Shown here: positions 1-11,440 of the stretch, one piece after another
How the letters are laid out: each line of letters begins with the position of its first letter
How positions within the stretch are numbered: the first letter of the stretch is position 1
Assembly (NCBI RefSeq): GCF_914767665.1
Contig: NC_059503.1
Coordinates: forward strand, 38,440,001 to 38,504,000
Origin: Harmonia axyridis
Lineage: Eukaryota > Arthropoda > Insecta > Coleoptera > Coccinellidae
Direction of reading: 5' to 3'
Length of the DNA: 64,000 bases
Position numbers and translations under genes: made by a program
The notes under the pieces: model-generated
What the model was told of the DNA's origin: nothing
What the model saw: only the letters and a program-made list of their open reading frames with translations
Databases searched by the model: none

Positions 1-1290
1 GAAAATTCATAATGCATAATGCAAAATGAGATGTAGGGTAGTAGACCATTGTGAGCATCGCACCACGTTGATCTGAATGATATCGAACCTTCTAATATGC
101 CAGTTCTGGGATGAACTTTGTCAACTTGCCAGGGGTCGTCTTATACATGTCAGTGGGTTCAAAAAACTAGAAGATCATTCTTATATGGAAACTTAGACTT
201 GGATCATAAAGGTTCATTCAAATAGGTGAGCGGTTCTGAAAGGCCAATAACCTTTTATACCCCACAGAAGAATATTCTCATTAACTGATATGTAAATTGA
301 AAATAATGCAATTTTCAAAGTTTTAAACTCGCTACACAAACTTTTCCATGCTTCGAGGGAGATATCAGTTCAGTTTGACAGACCGTTGGCACGTGGTGAC
401 CATAGATAAACAATAGATAGTTTGTGGTTGGTAGTGATTCTATTATGTAGTGACGTCACCATAATACCGTGACAGAATGGAGCGTTTCAGCGAGAGTTTT
501 GAAAATTTTTTTTATTTACGTATTTTGTATTGGTACTTTCTATATTTTTCAATGAAAATATTTTTTTCGTGTTTATATAGGGCTTATCTACTAATTGAAA
601 GCAATTTCAAAATATAGGCAACATCGCTATCCTGAAACATTTCGTATTTCTTTGGAATGCAAAAGGATATTCTCCTTGACTTTTATGTTTCAAAGAGATT
701 TTGGTGTGAGATTTCTATTCGAAATAGGGTACCACATATTTTCACACATCTAATGATGATATCGACAATTTGGAAACACCGATTCTGAATAATGTTTGTC
801 AGCGTAGTTACATATAATTTGCGGTAGATCTCGTCATAATAATTTTGGTTCTCCACCTCAGATGTCCTACAAGCAATTGCAGTAACTGAACGCATAGCCT
901 AGCTCACAAGCAATCCCGTCGATTTGGATATGGCTATTGAAGTTGCCATCAGGTGGCCAACTTGGCGGTCGAACGGATTAACTAAGTTCGCGTTAATGAC
1001 CGTTCGGAATAGGGCTCGTTACGAAGGTATGTTACATCCCCCTCGAAGGTATTATATCCAAGGCTGGGTTGGCAGGATTGGGCCGTATTCGGTTTTTGTA
1101 GACACTAGTTGTCGATATCTGGGGAAATTAGTACGGTATGTTGGCAGGTAGTTTCCTTTCGTACGTGGTGAAGGGGTATTTTTGGCCCACCTGGGTTTAA
1201 AATGCGTCATTTCAGGATTTGAGGAATCGGGGATATGTTCGTTTAATTGAATTCTAGCTCTTATGACATTCTAGGGATACTAGCGCAGAT
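1..1290. other. Anonymous DNA, no gene recognised
   Basis: AT-rich sequence. A slightly more GC-rich stretch (about 900-1150) holds a 75-codon open frame on the + strand, but it has no splice context or family resemblance that I recognise. Confidence 0.5.
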
Positions 1291-1470
1291 AGGGGGAGGC
1301 TGTGAAGAAAGGGGAAAGGCAATTACCCATACTTAGGCCTTCTAGTTGTGTGAAAATTTCTCCTTCCAAATTGAAAAAGTTTTGTTAAAGGCATAATTCT
1401 GTGAGTTGGAATACACAATTAGTCAAGTCATCAGACATCGAAGAATTGATCAACTTGTTTTTAAAATAGT

Positions 1471-2532
1471 ATGGGTAATTGCCTTTCCTCTTTCTTCGCA
1501 GAACTGTTTATGTCATACTTTGAGAAGAAATTGATTTTCATAGCAAACAATCCTTTCAGGGACAACATTCTTTTTTGGCAAAGATATGTGGATGATATTC
1601 TGATAGCTTGGACTGGCAGTGAGGAAGAACTGAAAGCGTTCCATGAATGGATCAATAAACTCCATATGAATATCAACATTACGTTAGAGATCGAGTCAGA
1701 ACAAAAAATCAACTTCCTAGATCTTACAGTTAAGAGACACCTAGATAGATTAATTTTTGGCATATACAGGAAACCCTCTCAAACATCCACAAAAATTCAT
1801 AAAACTTCATGCCATTACATGGGTCCTAAAATGGCTGCTTTTAACACATATATTAATAGACTACTCAATGTTCCTCTGAGTAAAGATGATTATAGTAAAG
1901 AGGTTAACACCCTGAAGTACTTAGCAGAGGAGAATGGTTACCACCCGAATGTCATCGATAAACTGGTAAAGGAGAGAAGGGGGAAACAAAACACGGAAAG
2001 ATCTAACTTGTCGACTTCGGAAGCGGGTACAACTCCGAATAATAAATACTGTTGCATTCCTTTCTATGGCAGCATTTCACATAAGATTGCCAACGTAATC
2101 GGACAGATTGAGAACTCCAAAGTGTCTTTTGAATCAGATAACATCTTGGGTCAGTTTATAATAAAGAATAAGTTCCCTATCGATAACCTAGACAAACCTG
2201 TCGTCTACAGATTGGAGTGCGGCGAACCAGGCTGCAATGTAGTCTATGTGGGAAGAAGTGGTAGACCCATTCGAACGAGAACAAAAGAACATCTAACTAG
2301 CGCCAGGAACCCAAACAGCCATAAGTCTATCTTCGGTGTTCACGTAAGGGAAAGAGAACATAATTTTGATATGGAAGATAACACCAAACTTATTCATCAC
2401 TGCGAGTTCGGCTACAAACAAGAAATTCTGGAGGAGGTGGAGATTTTTAAACATATGAAGAACAAAGAATACAGGACACTAAATGCTATGTTAACAAACA
2501 ACTTTAAAGGCACGTATAACATTTCATATTGA
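1471..2532 (+). CDS. PLE reverse transcriptase (C-terminal part) and GIY-YIG endonuclease
   Basis: Open frame of 353 codons. Residues 1-14 (MGNCLSSFFAELFM) match the conserved PLE RT block that follows the palm. YVDD at residues 39-42 is the RT catalytic motif. FLDLTVKR near residue 92 and IYRKPSQT near residue 104 are the usual PLE thumb-side blocks. The GIY-YIG nuclease follows: a Cys pair in LECGEPGCNVVYVGRSGR, then the RTRTKEHL arginine block, then HVREREHNF. PLE enzymes copy their RNA at target ends made by this nuclease. The first third of the RT is missing and the ATG is only an internal methionine, so the frame cannot make a working enzyme, although the retained part is free of stops, which suggests a fairly recent copy. 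Confidence 0.9.
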   Translation: MGNCLSSFFAELFMSYFEKKLIFIANNPFRDNILFWQRYVDDILIAWTGSEEELKAFHEWINKLHMNINITLEIESEQKINFLDLTVKRHLDRLIFGIYRKPSQTSTKIHKTSCHYMGPKMAAFNTYINRLLNVPLSKDDYSKEVNTLKYLAEENGYHPNVIDKLVKERRGKQNTERSNLSTSEAGTTPNNKYCCIPFYGSISHKIANVIGQIENSKVSFESDNILGQFIIKNKFPIDNLDKPVVYRLECGEPGCNVVYVGRSGRPIRTRTKEHLTSARNPNSHKSIFGVHVREREHNFDMEDNTKLIHHCEFGYKQEILEEVEIFKHMKNKEYRTLNAMLTNNFKGTYNISY

Positions 2533-2894
2533 TGCTCCTCGAGGACTCCACTGCATCGTAAGGAAATTCAACACCTGAGTCAACCTTGATTGGAAGAAGA
2601 GGAATCCGTCAACATGAACGTCAGTTTTGTTTTGTTTTGTCATTTTATATTTGACTTTTCACAGTATGCCGTTTTGACCAGTGTATTTTTGATATTTATT
2701 TATTTATATTTTTAATTTCCACTTTGTGACTTATACTTATTTTATCAATGTTTTACCATATGACTATGGAACCTTAAAATCGTAAGTTTCAGTGAGAAAT
2801 TAACCAAACTGTAGAATTATGTTATCCACCTTTTCTTTAAGTTTTTCGCTCAACTTCATATATTGTACTTAAAAGTATAATCTTTTTCAGAATC

Positions 2895-2945
2895 TTTGGT
2901 TTGATAAGGGCGAATATGCCGAAACATGTAACCGGATGATTTAAT
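2895..2945 (+). other. PLE terminal motif with hammerhead-like core
   Basis: The sequence TTTGATAAGGGCGAATATGC followed directly by CGAAAC resembles the conserved end of PLE copies: a degenerate CUGANGA box, a short GGC/GCC stem and a GAAA box. Hammerhead ribozymes are known in PLE terminal repeats. Here the first box is imperfect, so activity is doubtful. Confidence 0.5.
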
Positions 2946-2974
2946 ATACAAGGTTTCAACAACAGAAATGTTTT

Positions 2975-4385
2975 ATAGACTTTTTCCTTCAATTTTTTCT
3001 CTAATATAACCATAAAATTCTAATTTTATTGACACCAGGTAGTAGTTTTGTTGCTAAAAACTATAATCATGGATGAACACGTCCTACAGAAATACTGCCT
3101 AAAGTCAACAAAGTTGATTGTTTGGTCATAAAAAATATGTAGTTTTGCTACTTGAAAAAGGTTCAAAAGTAAAAGAAACATCTAGCTACAAAATTTCCGA
3201 TTAATCAACAGATTTCTCAAACTTCAATCATTCGCATATTTGAGATCGGAATAATGACTCTTCGACTGAATAAAAAACTCAGCAAAATTGTATGAAATGG
3301 ATTTAGAAACAACCAACGAAATAACTTTTGAATGTGAATTCTAGATGCAGAAGAAGGAATTATTGAGAATTCCGATTCAAAACTTAGTGCAATATCATTA
3401 CTTTCCAAATATGATGTCCAGTTTTTTCGATGAGGAATCACCTCCTTAAATGTTTTACACTTATTTAGTATATGAAACATTATAAATCATAACAAAATAA
3501 AAAATATTAAAAAAATTAAGTTTCTCAATATTGGAAAACCTCCAGGCTTTGATTGATTTCATAATTTACATCTAGGATCTAAGACACATGAGCCATCTTA
3601 TCTATTTTTTGCCTAACCTATTGTGGGTTTTTGTAACAGTAAGAGCAGCTCTGGAAAATTGTCTTTCAACAGGAGCTGAAGGTGCTGGCGTTGATAAAAA
3701 AATCCTTGACCATTTTGGCCAAGTTTGGGAAAATATTTCTGAAACTACCAAATTTTATCAAAAGATTTCATAGAAATGTAAGAAAACTACTAATAAAGTA
3801 CACTGGCGAATGCTTCAGTCTCTCGGCGCTCGAGGAATCCCCTTATTTAGGCTAAGTGCGAACGAGATTGCCGTGCTACGCGTGCATATCAAGCTCAGGT
3901 AATATCAAAATTAAGTCAAGTCAAGCTCAAGTATGTAATTTTTAACGAGTTTGATTTTCAAGTCAACTATTTGGTTAAAATGTCGAGCTACTTGGCTTGA
4001 TGAATTCCTAGTAGCCAACCCTAAGTATTGAAGTCAAACGTCATTCATTTCAAAATACCCCATGGAAACTGTCCTGCCATTTAACTGACGGTAGGAATTT
4101 CTATGTAACAAAATAGTGGGCATTGTTACAATTTCATATTTTCCAATAAATTCAATATTCTTCGAATATTATTGGAAACGAAACGTCATAATTTTTATAT
4201 TCTCGGGACGTTTCTATTGTTCAAAAATATAAATTAACAGAACTATTTCTCAATTCAAGAATATAAGGTAACCAATTGATGATCCACATTTATCTTCAAA
4301 AGGCTATTTGTAGTAGGTTCAAATATTCAAAACCATTCCACAACATCAAATGAATAATGTATTGGGTATAAAGTCACTTAAGGAT
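2975..4385. other. Anonymous DNA, no gene recognised
   Basis: AT-rich stretch with short open frames only (for example 3217-3480 on the minus strand and 3588-3773 on the + strand). None shows a recognised domain or convincing splice sites. Confidence 0.5.
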
Positions 4386-4387
4386 CT

Positions 4388-4450
4388 TATTAAGTTCTTT
4401 ATTAAACTTGGCCTAGCTTTCGGTCATTTACATGGCCATCTTCAGGGCAT
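4388..4450 (-). repeat. PLE-type terminal motif, second family
   Basis: Read on the minus strand: CCTGAAGATGGCCATGTAAA, then TGACCGAAAGC. This is a CUGAAGA box, a GGCCAU/AUGACC stem and a GAAA box, as in Penelope-like ends. No PLE coding sequence is recognisable on the minus strand upstream of it (4450-4900), so it is probably a decayed or heavily truncated copy. Confidence 0.5.
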
Positions 4451-4905
4451 TGGAAACAATTTTTTTCTATATTACAATACGAAAAAATATATAAAAACTC
4501 ATTAGTTATCTAAATCTGGACTTATTATAATTAATCTGAACCTAACAATGCAAAATTAGGCAGAACCATAAAAATGAGAGTCACCTTCCAACAAAACTTC
4601 CTAGTCATATAATAAAATAAAATCTCAAAAATTTCAAAAATGGTAAAATTACAATTCAATTATCTTAAAATAGATATGTGTAAAACACATGGCAACAAGA
4701 ACGTAAACACTCGGAAACTATGAAAATTAACACCGACAACAAATCAAAACTACTAAAACTTCAGTCGACCACAACAGCGTTGTGTTAGCTATACTATTAT
4801 GATAAATTATACTACAATTATCTTCATTTTATTTCTAATATTAATCAATTATTTTATCTTATTTAATTATTTTTGTTCATTATTAGGTCAACAACATTAC
4901 AATAG

Positions 4906-5353
4906 ATGGCGCTAACACTCTCTGACTCTGCATGTAGCCTCTCACCTATAGCTGAAGTGATGACGATTATTCATGTGGAATCAAAGAGCGTCCCGGAATG
5001 CTTTTCAATCCGCTTTGGATCTACCCCACATGCGCGAAATGTAAGTACCTACATATTTTCGTAATTTTTATGTAGTAGAGCTCTCCAATTTACTAACAGA
5101 AGAAAACGCTTTGATGAACGGGTGTAATTTGTTTCAGCCCAGGCGTGCTATTTTCATTTCGCTTCCAGTTTCCACGTACCTCAAGGCCGAAGGCAAGCCT
5201 GGAGAGCGCATAATCTCACTAAGGACGAAATACGAATATCAAAATTTAAAAACAAATCACAGCCTGAAATTAACGGATGTGTTCCATTTTCAGTTTTCAA
5301 CTCAACCTTTGATGATCTTCAGAAGAGATTTGGGGGTAATGACCGCAGTGTAA
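4906..5353 (+). CDS. Possible small two-exon gene, unidentified
   Basis: Candidate exon 1 (4906-5040) starts at an ATG with an in-frame stop directly before it, runs 45 codons, and ends at a perfect GTAAGT donor. A 97-base intron ends in TTTGTTTCAG. Exon 2 (5138-5353) continues in phase 0 for 71 codons to TAA, giving a 116-residue product. Both exons are richer in G+C than their surroundings, and the intron length is normal for insects. I recognise no domain, no clear signal peptide and no membrane segment. A weak alternative donor at 5336 would be in phase with a candidate exon at 8600-8674. It could also be a chance pairing of splice-like sites. Confidence 0.35.
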
Positions 5354-5637
5354 TTAAAGAGGGGTTATTTTATCGATGTATGTCCCCTAGTGAAATTAAC
5401 GAGGGTAGAAAATATTTTTGAGCGCTCATTCCACGAACAGAGTGCTACATTAATTTGTGACTTTTGAGAACCTTAAAATTTTCAGGTGCCATATTCGACA
5501 AGGGTCTCAGTAAATAAGGCGTTTCGAAATCTTGTTTTAGTGATAATTTGAAACTATGAATTCGATGGAGATTAAATTCTGATTTAGTTGTGAAATAATA
5601 AGTTCATCGAGATCCTTTGCGACAAAAAAATATTGAG

Positions 5638-5827
5638 GTATAATCTTGTAGTGCAGTGGACTGAAGAGTCGATTGTGGTGCCGAAGGTACCCGGTTCGAA
5701 TCCTGGCTACGTCATGGATGCTGTACATGTCTGGTGATGGTTAATGAATTTGAAAGGAGTCTCAAATGAAATGTTCGTTGTGTCGATGGCTGAAATAGCC
5801 AAGCACATAAAAGGATAAAAAAAAAAG
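5638..5827 (+). mobile_element. tRNA-derived SINE
   Basis: The head carries pol III internal promoter boxes at tRNA-like spacing: an A box like TAGTGCAGTGGA at 5649-5660 and a perfect B box GGTTCGAATCC at 5693-5703. A unique body follows and it ends in a run of ten A (5818-5827). The cloverleaf is not intact, so this is a SINE rather than a tRNA gene. I could not find clear target duplications. Confidence 0.75.
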
Positions 5828-5829
5828 GT

Positions 5830-6840
5830 GACTTATAATGGATATTCCTCCTGTGGGTATATATCCCGCTAAAAACCCTCCTTGGATACACCTCTGACCA
5901 CTGTTCCAAAGTTGTGTCACTCATTTTCAGCAAAATTTTCTGCTGAAAACTGAAATAATAAATTAGTGGAAAAAATTCATCATAGAGCTTGAAACTATTA
6001 TAGAAACGGCAAACCCTAAAATACTTTTCTAGAATTCCGATACGACCATTTTCAATGAAAATACTTCCAATTGGAAAACCGCCAAACTTCCGAATTTTTG
6101 TGGGTCCCTTAATATTTTTCCATTAGGGAAAATAATGGCGAAGCAGAAAGAATTTTTTATGGAATTTTTGAATCGTTTTGAATCTTTTCTCGAAGTAACG
6201 GTAAAAATATTCAGGACAATTTGTAAAAATGAACCTGTTTTTTCGTTTCTCGATAAATCATTTTTAACCTTTACCATCTTCTTCACTTTCTTTGAACTTT
6301 TTCGGATACTTTCTAGATGTCAAATGAATGAAACTGAATTCTCAGTGAACATTGGAGGGTTTCCACCGAAAAGGTTCATCTTGGCTAAAGTGATGGAAAG
6401 ATTAATTTATCTCATATTAATTATAAAAACAGATAAATTAATAGAGAGCAAGAACAAGATGATGCAAATTGTGAACAAATAAAAAAAATGATATCAGCAT
6501 TATTTAATAGATAAAAAGAGATTTAAATGAATCGCCATGAGTCTGATAACCAAAAGTATAAGGAAAGGATGCTTGAGCCACAGTACTGCGAAGTTGATGA
6601 GTTTGTAATTCGCCACTTAGTAAGGGTCCGATTTAGAATTGAGTACATATGGGGACCCTTAATTTCTGTCGACGGCCCTTTTTATGACATTTGAAAATTG
6701 ACGAATAATATATTGATTCAGCTTCAAGTACTGAAATCGTCGTTTTATTCGTTGAATTCTTCAAGTTCAAAAATATGTAATGTTTATTAACTGACTTTAC
6801 GCCCCTAGAATTTGGCGCTCCGGCAAAATGTCCGGTATGC
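5830..6840. other. Anonymous DNA, no gene recognised
   Basis: Two overlapping opposite-strand open frames (6029-6286 minus, 6135-6482 plus) lie here, but both are rich in F, K and L as expected from AT-rich DNA, and neither resembles a known domain. Confidence 0.45.
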
Positions 6841-6849
6841 CGGTCCTGG

Positions 6850-7290
6850 CGGCGGCCCTGTGAATGTATCAGACTGCCACGAACTTGTTGGTATGCTCAC
6901 CTTTAACGTACCATCATACAACACGCGAGATAAATTTTCATTTCATATAGATCAGGGTTCCACCAATTATTACCTAAATTCACCTCTGTTAAGATGCCTC
7001 ACGTCATTCAATTCGATATCCAGTCTTGTTAATGTGGATCCTTTTCCACAATCATTGGAGAGTTTTTCTGGTACTTTGAGGTGATTTTTTATGAATAATG
7101 GTTGGGCTGTGTGGTAAAATTGTTTTTTTTCTGTTTCGATCTACTTATATAGTAAAAGCATTGTTGATTTTTTTTTACTTCTTTGTATTGTTAGTTTATA
7201 AGCTCCACTGTAACTATCAGTGAGTATATATTTTTGGGTTTGTCCTGTCATGCACTCCATTTGAATAAATGAAATGAAAATAAAACCGAG
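6850..7290 (+). pseudogene. LINE ORF2 C-terminus and 3' UTR
   Basis: The frame through about 7084 reads LTFNVPSYNTRDKFSFHI, later TNYYLNSPLLRCLTSFNSIS. This is the pattern seen at the C-terminus of many insect non-LTR retrotransposon polymerases (V-P-x-x-x-T-R, then TN-Y--SP--R----N-I). A T-rich 3' UTR follows and the copy ends in GAATAAATGAAATGAAAATA, a typical LINE tail, right before the next LINE begins. Only the last tenth of the element remains. Clade not determined. Confidence 0.55.
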
Positions 7291-7299
7291 ACGAATAGA

Positions 7300-8515
7300 A
7301 AAAAACGGCAATTAGTAAAGTGGTAGAGCAATTAATCCACAGAAGACTGACATATTTCGTAGAAGAAAATAAAATGATTCCAGATCACCAGTTTGGGTTT
7401 CGTAAAGATCATATATATTCTTGGATATAGAAAAGGCATTTGATAAAATGTGGCATCGGGTTCTGATTTACAAAATGAAGTTGATGAAATTTCCAATAAA
7501 ACTCACGAGATCGATACAATCGTACCTGGCAAATAGAAAATTTAGGGTGAATATCGATAATACCAGGTGAACGATTAGAGAAATAGAAGCCGGAGTTCCC
7601 CAAGGATCGGTGATAGGACCGCTGCTGTTCAACTTATACATGGCAGACATACCGAAAATGAATAGATGCAAGATAGCCCACTTTGCAGATGACACTGCCA
7701 TATACTATCACAGTAGAATACGAAAAACAATCACTAGACAGCTACAGATAGACCTAGATACATTGATGGAACACTTTAAGAAATGGAGATTCAATGTGAA
7801 CACATCGAAAACAGTTGCAATCTACTTCGGAGAAACAACAGTAAAGAAAGAGAAAGCAGGAAACGTCAGAATAGAAAACCAGACGATAGAATGAAAAAAG
7901 GAAGCAAAATATCTGGGAGTAATACTGGATGAAAGAATGAATTTTAACAAACAGATAGAGAGCTGAGAGTTGGAAAACACAGGCCTAAGGCCTATGATAT
8001 GTGGAAGAAGAAGAAGAAGATAGAAGAAAACAAAAAAAAAGACAAGGCAATTGCACGGGAGACTGTACCCACTGCTCACCCCCTAAAGTAAACTTTCTTC
8101 AGAAAACAAGCTGAAGATAATAAAAATAGTGCTAATACCAAGCAATACGTATGCGGGAGTTACCTGGTACAATACGACAGACAATAATCATGATCAGTTG
8201 CAAAGTAAGCTGAATTCAGTAATAAGAACAGACGTTGGCGCCCCATGGTATATAACTAACCAACAAATCAGAGAAGAACTGAAAATTGAAACTATTGAAG
8301 AAATAGTCAATAAACAGAGAAAGAAGACAATAGAGACGCATGAAAGAGCACGAGAATAAGGAATCAAGAAAGATAATACAAATCAAAATAAGAAAGACAG
8401 ATAAGAGGAAATACCTCTTTCAAAGAAGTAATAGAAGAAAAAAGTGACATGAAGTAGGTAGGAAAGCCTTCCGATCCGAGGTGAAGGGAATGTAAATTCC
8501 GGATCTTAAACAAAA
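7300..8515 (+). mobile_element. Jockey-like LINE fragment, copy 1
   Basis: 5'-truncated and decayed non-LTR retrotransposon. Visible RT blocks in order: HQFGFRKDH (7388), the palm block LDIEKAFDKMWHRVL (about 7421), GVPQGSVIGPLLFNLYMADI (7592 on), and the catalytic FADDTAIYYHS (7681). The frame from 7610 is open for 94 codons; frameshifts and stops lie on both sides. The C-terminal part resumes at 8129 (LIPSNTYAGVTWYNTTDN) and runs to 8359. The 3' end near 8515 reads TTCCGGATCTTAAACAAAAA. Two more copies lie at 27137-28085 and 41878-42790, both on the minus strand, so this is a repeated family. Confidence 0.85.
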
Positions 8516-8599
8516 AAACCTTTTACTGGTTATGACCGCAACTATTAGAGTGAAGTGTTACGTGCCACATTCCTCAAATACATTTTTTTATTTCCGCAG

Positions 8600-8674
8600 C
8601 AGATTACCATCGTCCCTGACACTTCGGCAAGCCGCGATCTATTTCTCATTTTCAAAACCAGGAGCTACCGACTG
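8600..8674 (+). other. Possible orphan internal exon
   Basis: A 75-base open segment (25 codons, phase 0 at both ends) flanked by a strong acceptor (TTTTTTTATTTCCGCAG) and a consensus donor GTGAGT. It reads QITIVPDTSASRDLFLIFKT and a few more residues. G+C is higher than the surroundings. It could belong to the candidate gene at 4906-5353 if a weak GGG|GTAATG donor at 5336 is used, with the LINE relics then in an intron. No domain recognised. Confidence 0.3.
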
Positions 8675-9403
8675 GTGAGTTCACAACCCTCGAATTCATC
8701 AATTACACAGAGGGCTATCGTAATTAAAAATCCGGTTAGATAGAACGATACGCAAGATCTGCATTCTGATGCTCTCGGCCGCAGATCGCGATCTGCGAAT
8801 CCTCCGTTAGCAAAAAAAAGGGGTCGTCATTAATCTTGGATAATTGCTGGGCTCGACTCGGATATCCGAGCGGACGAAGATGGTGTTTCGATGTATTCCG
8901 TTTCCGGAGATGGAGGATAAGGGTGCTGCAACGGTCTTGTATTGATTTGCATGATTGGTTTTAGAAGTTCTTGACCGATTTAGGTATGTATATGTAATTT
9001 GAAACCGTATGAGCTAAACTCGATCCAGAACTAGGGTGGAATGAGCCGATTGTGGTTTGATTGTTATTTATACTTAGCATTTAGTTTAGAATTGAGTTCC
9101 CATAGATTTTAAGTTTTGTGAGGAACTGATTACGGTGTTCTCCTGTCGACTCAATTCATTCACTGTAGGGGCCGATATAACAATGGATAAGTCATCTGTG
9201 TATACAGTGTACGTCAAAATTATGAAACAAATTTATTTTCTAAGAAGAAAAATATTTGGCAACAAAATCCTGAAACAGGTCAATTTTGTTTCACTTTTAT
9301 CTGCATTTTTGAGGGATTTTTGTTGCACCCTGTGCCTTCCCCATCCACCTTCTAAATTTTTTGAATAGGGAAAGTGTGTCGTGTGGCACTTTTTTGGCAA
9401 GGT

Positions 9404-10197
9404 TGCAACGATTTTGCACGCTTCATTCCATGTTGCGCTGCTGGAGTTTTTGAGGACGCGGTGATTTGTCAATTGGTCGTATCAAATCGGGTACTATCGG
9501 TGGGATCGCAGATGCGCGTTCCTGGAGAGAATTTTCTGAAGGATTTTCAATGATGATTGAGACTCCATCAAGAATAAGTAGATTTAGTAGTAGATTTAGA
9601 TTTCAGTCATTATTAATTTAATTTGAGACTCGGAATCTTATTTATCGGCGAGAATTGTGTCGGGATTCTCGCACCTCCCGTGGGATTAGAACGAAAAAAC
9701 CTCCCTTGGGATTAGAACGAAGAAAACCTCCCGTGGGATTAGAACGAAGAAACCTCCCGTGGGATTAGAACAGGAACCTTTCTTGGGATTGAAAATTATC
9801 AAGAACTACTTCCTTGAGATACAGAATTTGGGATAGTACGTATGTTAGACCACTTTACTCTCTGAATCTGAAAGAATTCCTGCGAAATACCTGGCATTAT
9901 CACACCAACTTCGTTGAATGAGGACTGGAGTGCTATAGCTTCCTGATAAGAATTGGTGTTCAGAAGGCTGAAGATAATATACAGAAGAGGTTCCATCCTA
10001 GTGGCAGAGTGGCTCATTTAAAATCGTTTTAAGTTAAGTTTCTATTTTATTATTTGTTTGGAGTGAAAAGGATCGATCATTGTATATTTTGATTTTATTA
10101 AATTTGTAAAAACCTGGGTAGGAGTTTTGTTGCCAAATAAGCCAAACCACCCCTAGAAATTAGTCCTTAGAGTCTCATGGGCAATTGTAACGTTACA
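9404..10197 (+). repeat. 5' LTR
   Basis: Begins TGCAACGATTTTGCACG and ends GTAACGTTACA. It contains four tandem copies (9672-9775) of a roughly 26-base unit built on CCTCCCGTGGGATTAGAACG. A 72-codon antisense frame (9799-10017) is the same in both LTRs and is probably chance. Confidence 0.9.
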
Positions 10198-10220
10198 CAT
10201 TTTGGCGCAACAACGTGAGG
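10198..10220 (+). promoter_or_regulatory. Putative primer binding site
   Basis: TGGCGCAACAACGTGAGGC lies just inside the 5' LTR. It has the TGG start complementary to the CCA end of a tRNA and resembles lysine-type retroviral primer sites in form. Which tRNA it matches was not checked. Confidence 0.6.
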
Positions 10221-10425
10221 CCCGAAAATTTTGGCAACTGCTCCTGTCATTTCGACCTTTTCAGTTCTAAAGTAATAATTTATCTTTGTTTAACTTTTTC
10301 TCTTTCTTTTGTCTCGTCTTTGATATTTTTCGTTGGTATCGGATTGACCACACGTGTCGTGATATATTTTTTCGTAGCTGTATATTTACATATAATTGTT
10401 TTTCTTGTTTATTTTGTCTGATAAA

Positions 10426-10551
10426 ATGAATAATCCAGATTTCTTGAACGGGACTGACCTTGGCAATTCCCATGTCAAATACATAAAACTAGATCTGACC
10501 CGTGGTTATGTTTCTACCGATTTTGACAAAACTGATGACGATGATGAATAA
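10426..10551 (+). CDS. Short acidic-tailed frame in LTR element
   Basis: A 41-codon frame reads MNNPDFLNGTDLGNSHVKYI and ends in an acidic tail (KTDDDDE). It lies where gag would begin, 230 bases after the primer site, and could be the remnant of a gag start kept in a deletion derivative. No gag homology is recognised. Confidence 0.3.
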   Translation: MNNPDFLNGTDLGNSHVKYIKLDLTRGYVSTDFDKTDDDDE

Positions 10552-10664
10552 TTCCTTTTTGCCTTTAACCTTTACTTCCTAAATTTGCTCCAGATGCACA
10601 GATTATATGTTTTTCTTTTTAGATTTATTATTTATTTATTTCATTTATTTTTTGACAATTATTA

Positions 10665-10925
10665 TCGTTTATCGTTGTAGCATGGCTACTATTATCGTAT
10701 CTTTGTAGCATGGCTACTATTATCGTATCTTTGTAGCATAGCTACTATTATCGTATCTTTGTAGCATAGCTACTATTATCGTATCTTTGTAGCATGGCTA
10801 CTATCATCGTATCTTTGTAGCGTGGCTACTATTATCGTATTTTTGTAGCGTGGCTACTATTATCGTATCTTTGTAGCATAGCTACTATTATCGCTTATCG
10901 TTGTACCACTATTAGTTTATGGTGG
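10665..10925. repeat. Tandem array, 30-bp unit, inside LTR element
   Basis: About eight head-to-tail copies of a unit close to TATCGTATCTTTGTAGCATG plus GCTACTATTA, differing by a few bases. Spacers are absent, so it is not a CRISPR. It also has internal dyad character (GTAGC...GCTAC). Confidence 0.9.
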
Positions 10926-11440
10926 CTACTATTTATCTTATCGTTGTAGTATGGATACTACTTATATTTACCTTTAAAGTTGTTGTTAATCTGACTGAAG
11001 TGTCTTTTAGATATGCAGAGCAAATTGATTTTGGCGTAACTGAGAGTATACTTTGGAAAAATTTATTATTTTGGGTCTGAACAGATTCAGTTTTTTCTTA
11101 TTTTCTGTGTACTGTTGCAATTTCCCGTTTCCCTATTTTTCCTTCAATTTTCATTTATCTTATCGTTATCGTTGCAAGTTATATACTTGCTGGCGCCCAA
11201 CTTAACGTTGCTGTGAACTTTCAGTTATATCACTTCAATGGAGAGGGAGGTAGGGAAGTGAATCCTTGAGCTCAGTTGATTCATATACACGTCAGTTCAG
11301 AACATCTTTGTACACATTATTTGACTATTTTGAGCCATTTATGGCTGATTTTTCACAGACGGCGTTAATTATCTTTTACCTACTTTGTCGAATGTTATCG
11401 CATTTTTTCGTGGTCGATAAATATCGATTTTACCTTACCT

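Larger units (their letters stand above)
1295..2970 (+). mobile_element. Penelope-like retroelement, 5'-truncated with inverted 5' piece
   Basis: The body (from about 1470) is on the + strand: the second half of a Penelope-type reverse transcriptase, a GIY-YIG endonuclease, then a 3' region ending near a terminal motif at about 2900-2945. Just upstream, 1295-1400 read on the minus strand encodes EGEIFTQLEGLSMGNCLSPF, the RT block that should precede the + strand part. About 25 bases (1306-1330 and 1467-1491) occur in both pieces in opposite orientation, so the 5' end appears to have inverted during insertion. The family is well known in arthropods; the insertion mechanism is inferred. Confidence 0.85.

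Noticed and set aside
5649..5703. A functional tRNA gene
   Set aside because: A and B boxes are present, but no acceptor stem or cloverleaf forms and the unit ends in poly-A, as in a SINE.
9799..10017. Minus-strand 72-codon frame, repeated at 12889-13107
   Set aside because: It is duplicated only because it lies in both LTRs; no domain and antisense to the element.
10665..10925. CRISPR-like array
   Set aside because: Units are head-to-tail without spacers and lie in a eukaryotic retrotransposon.
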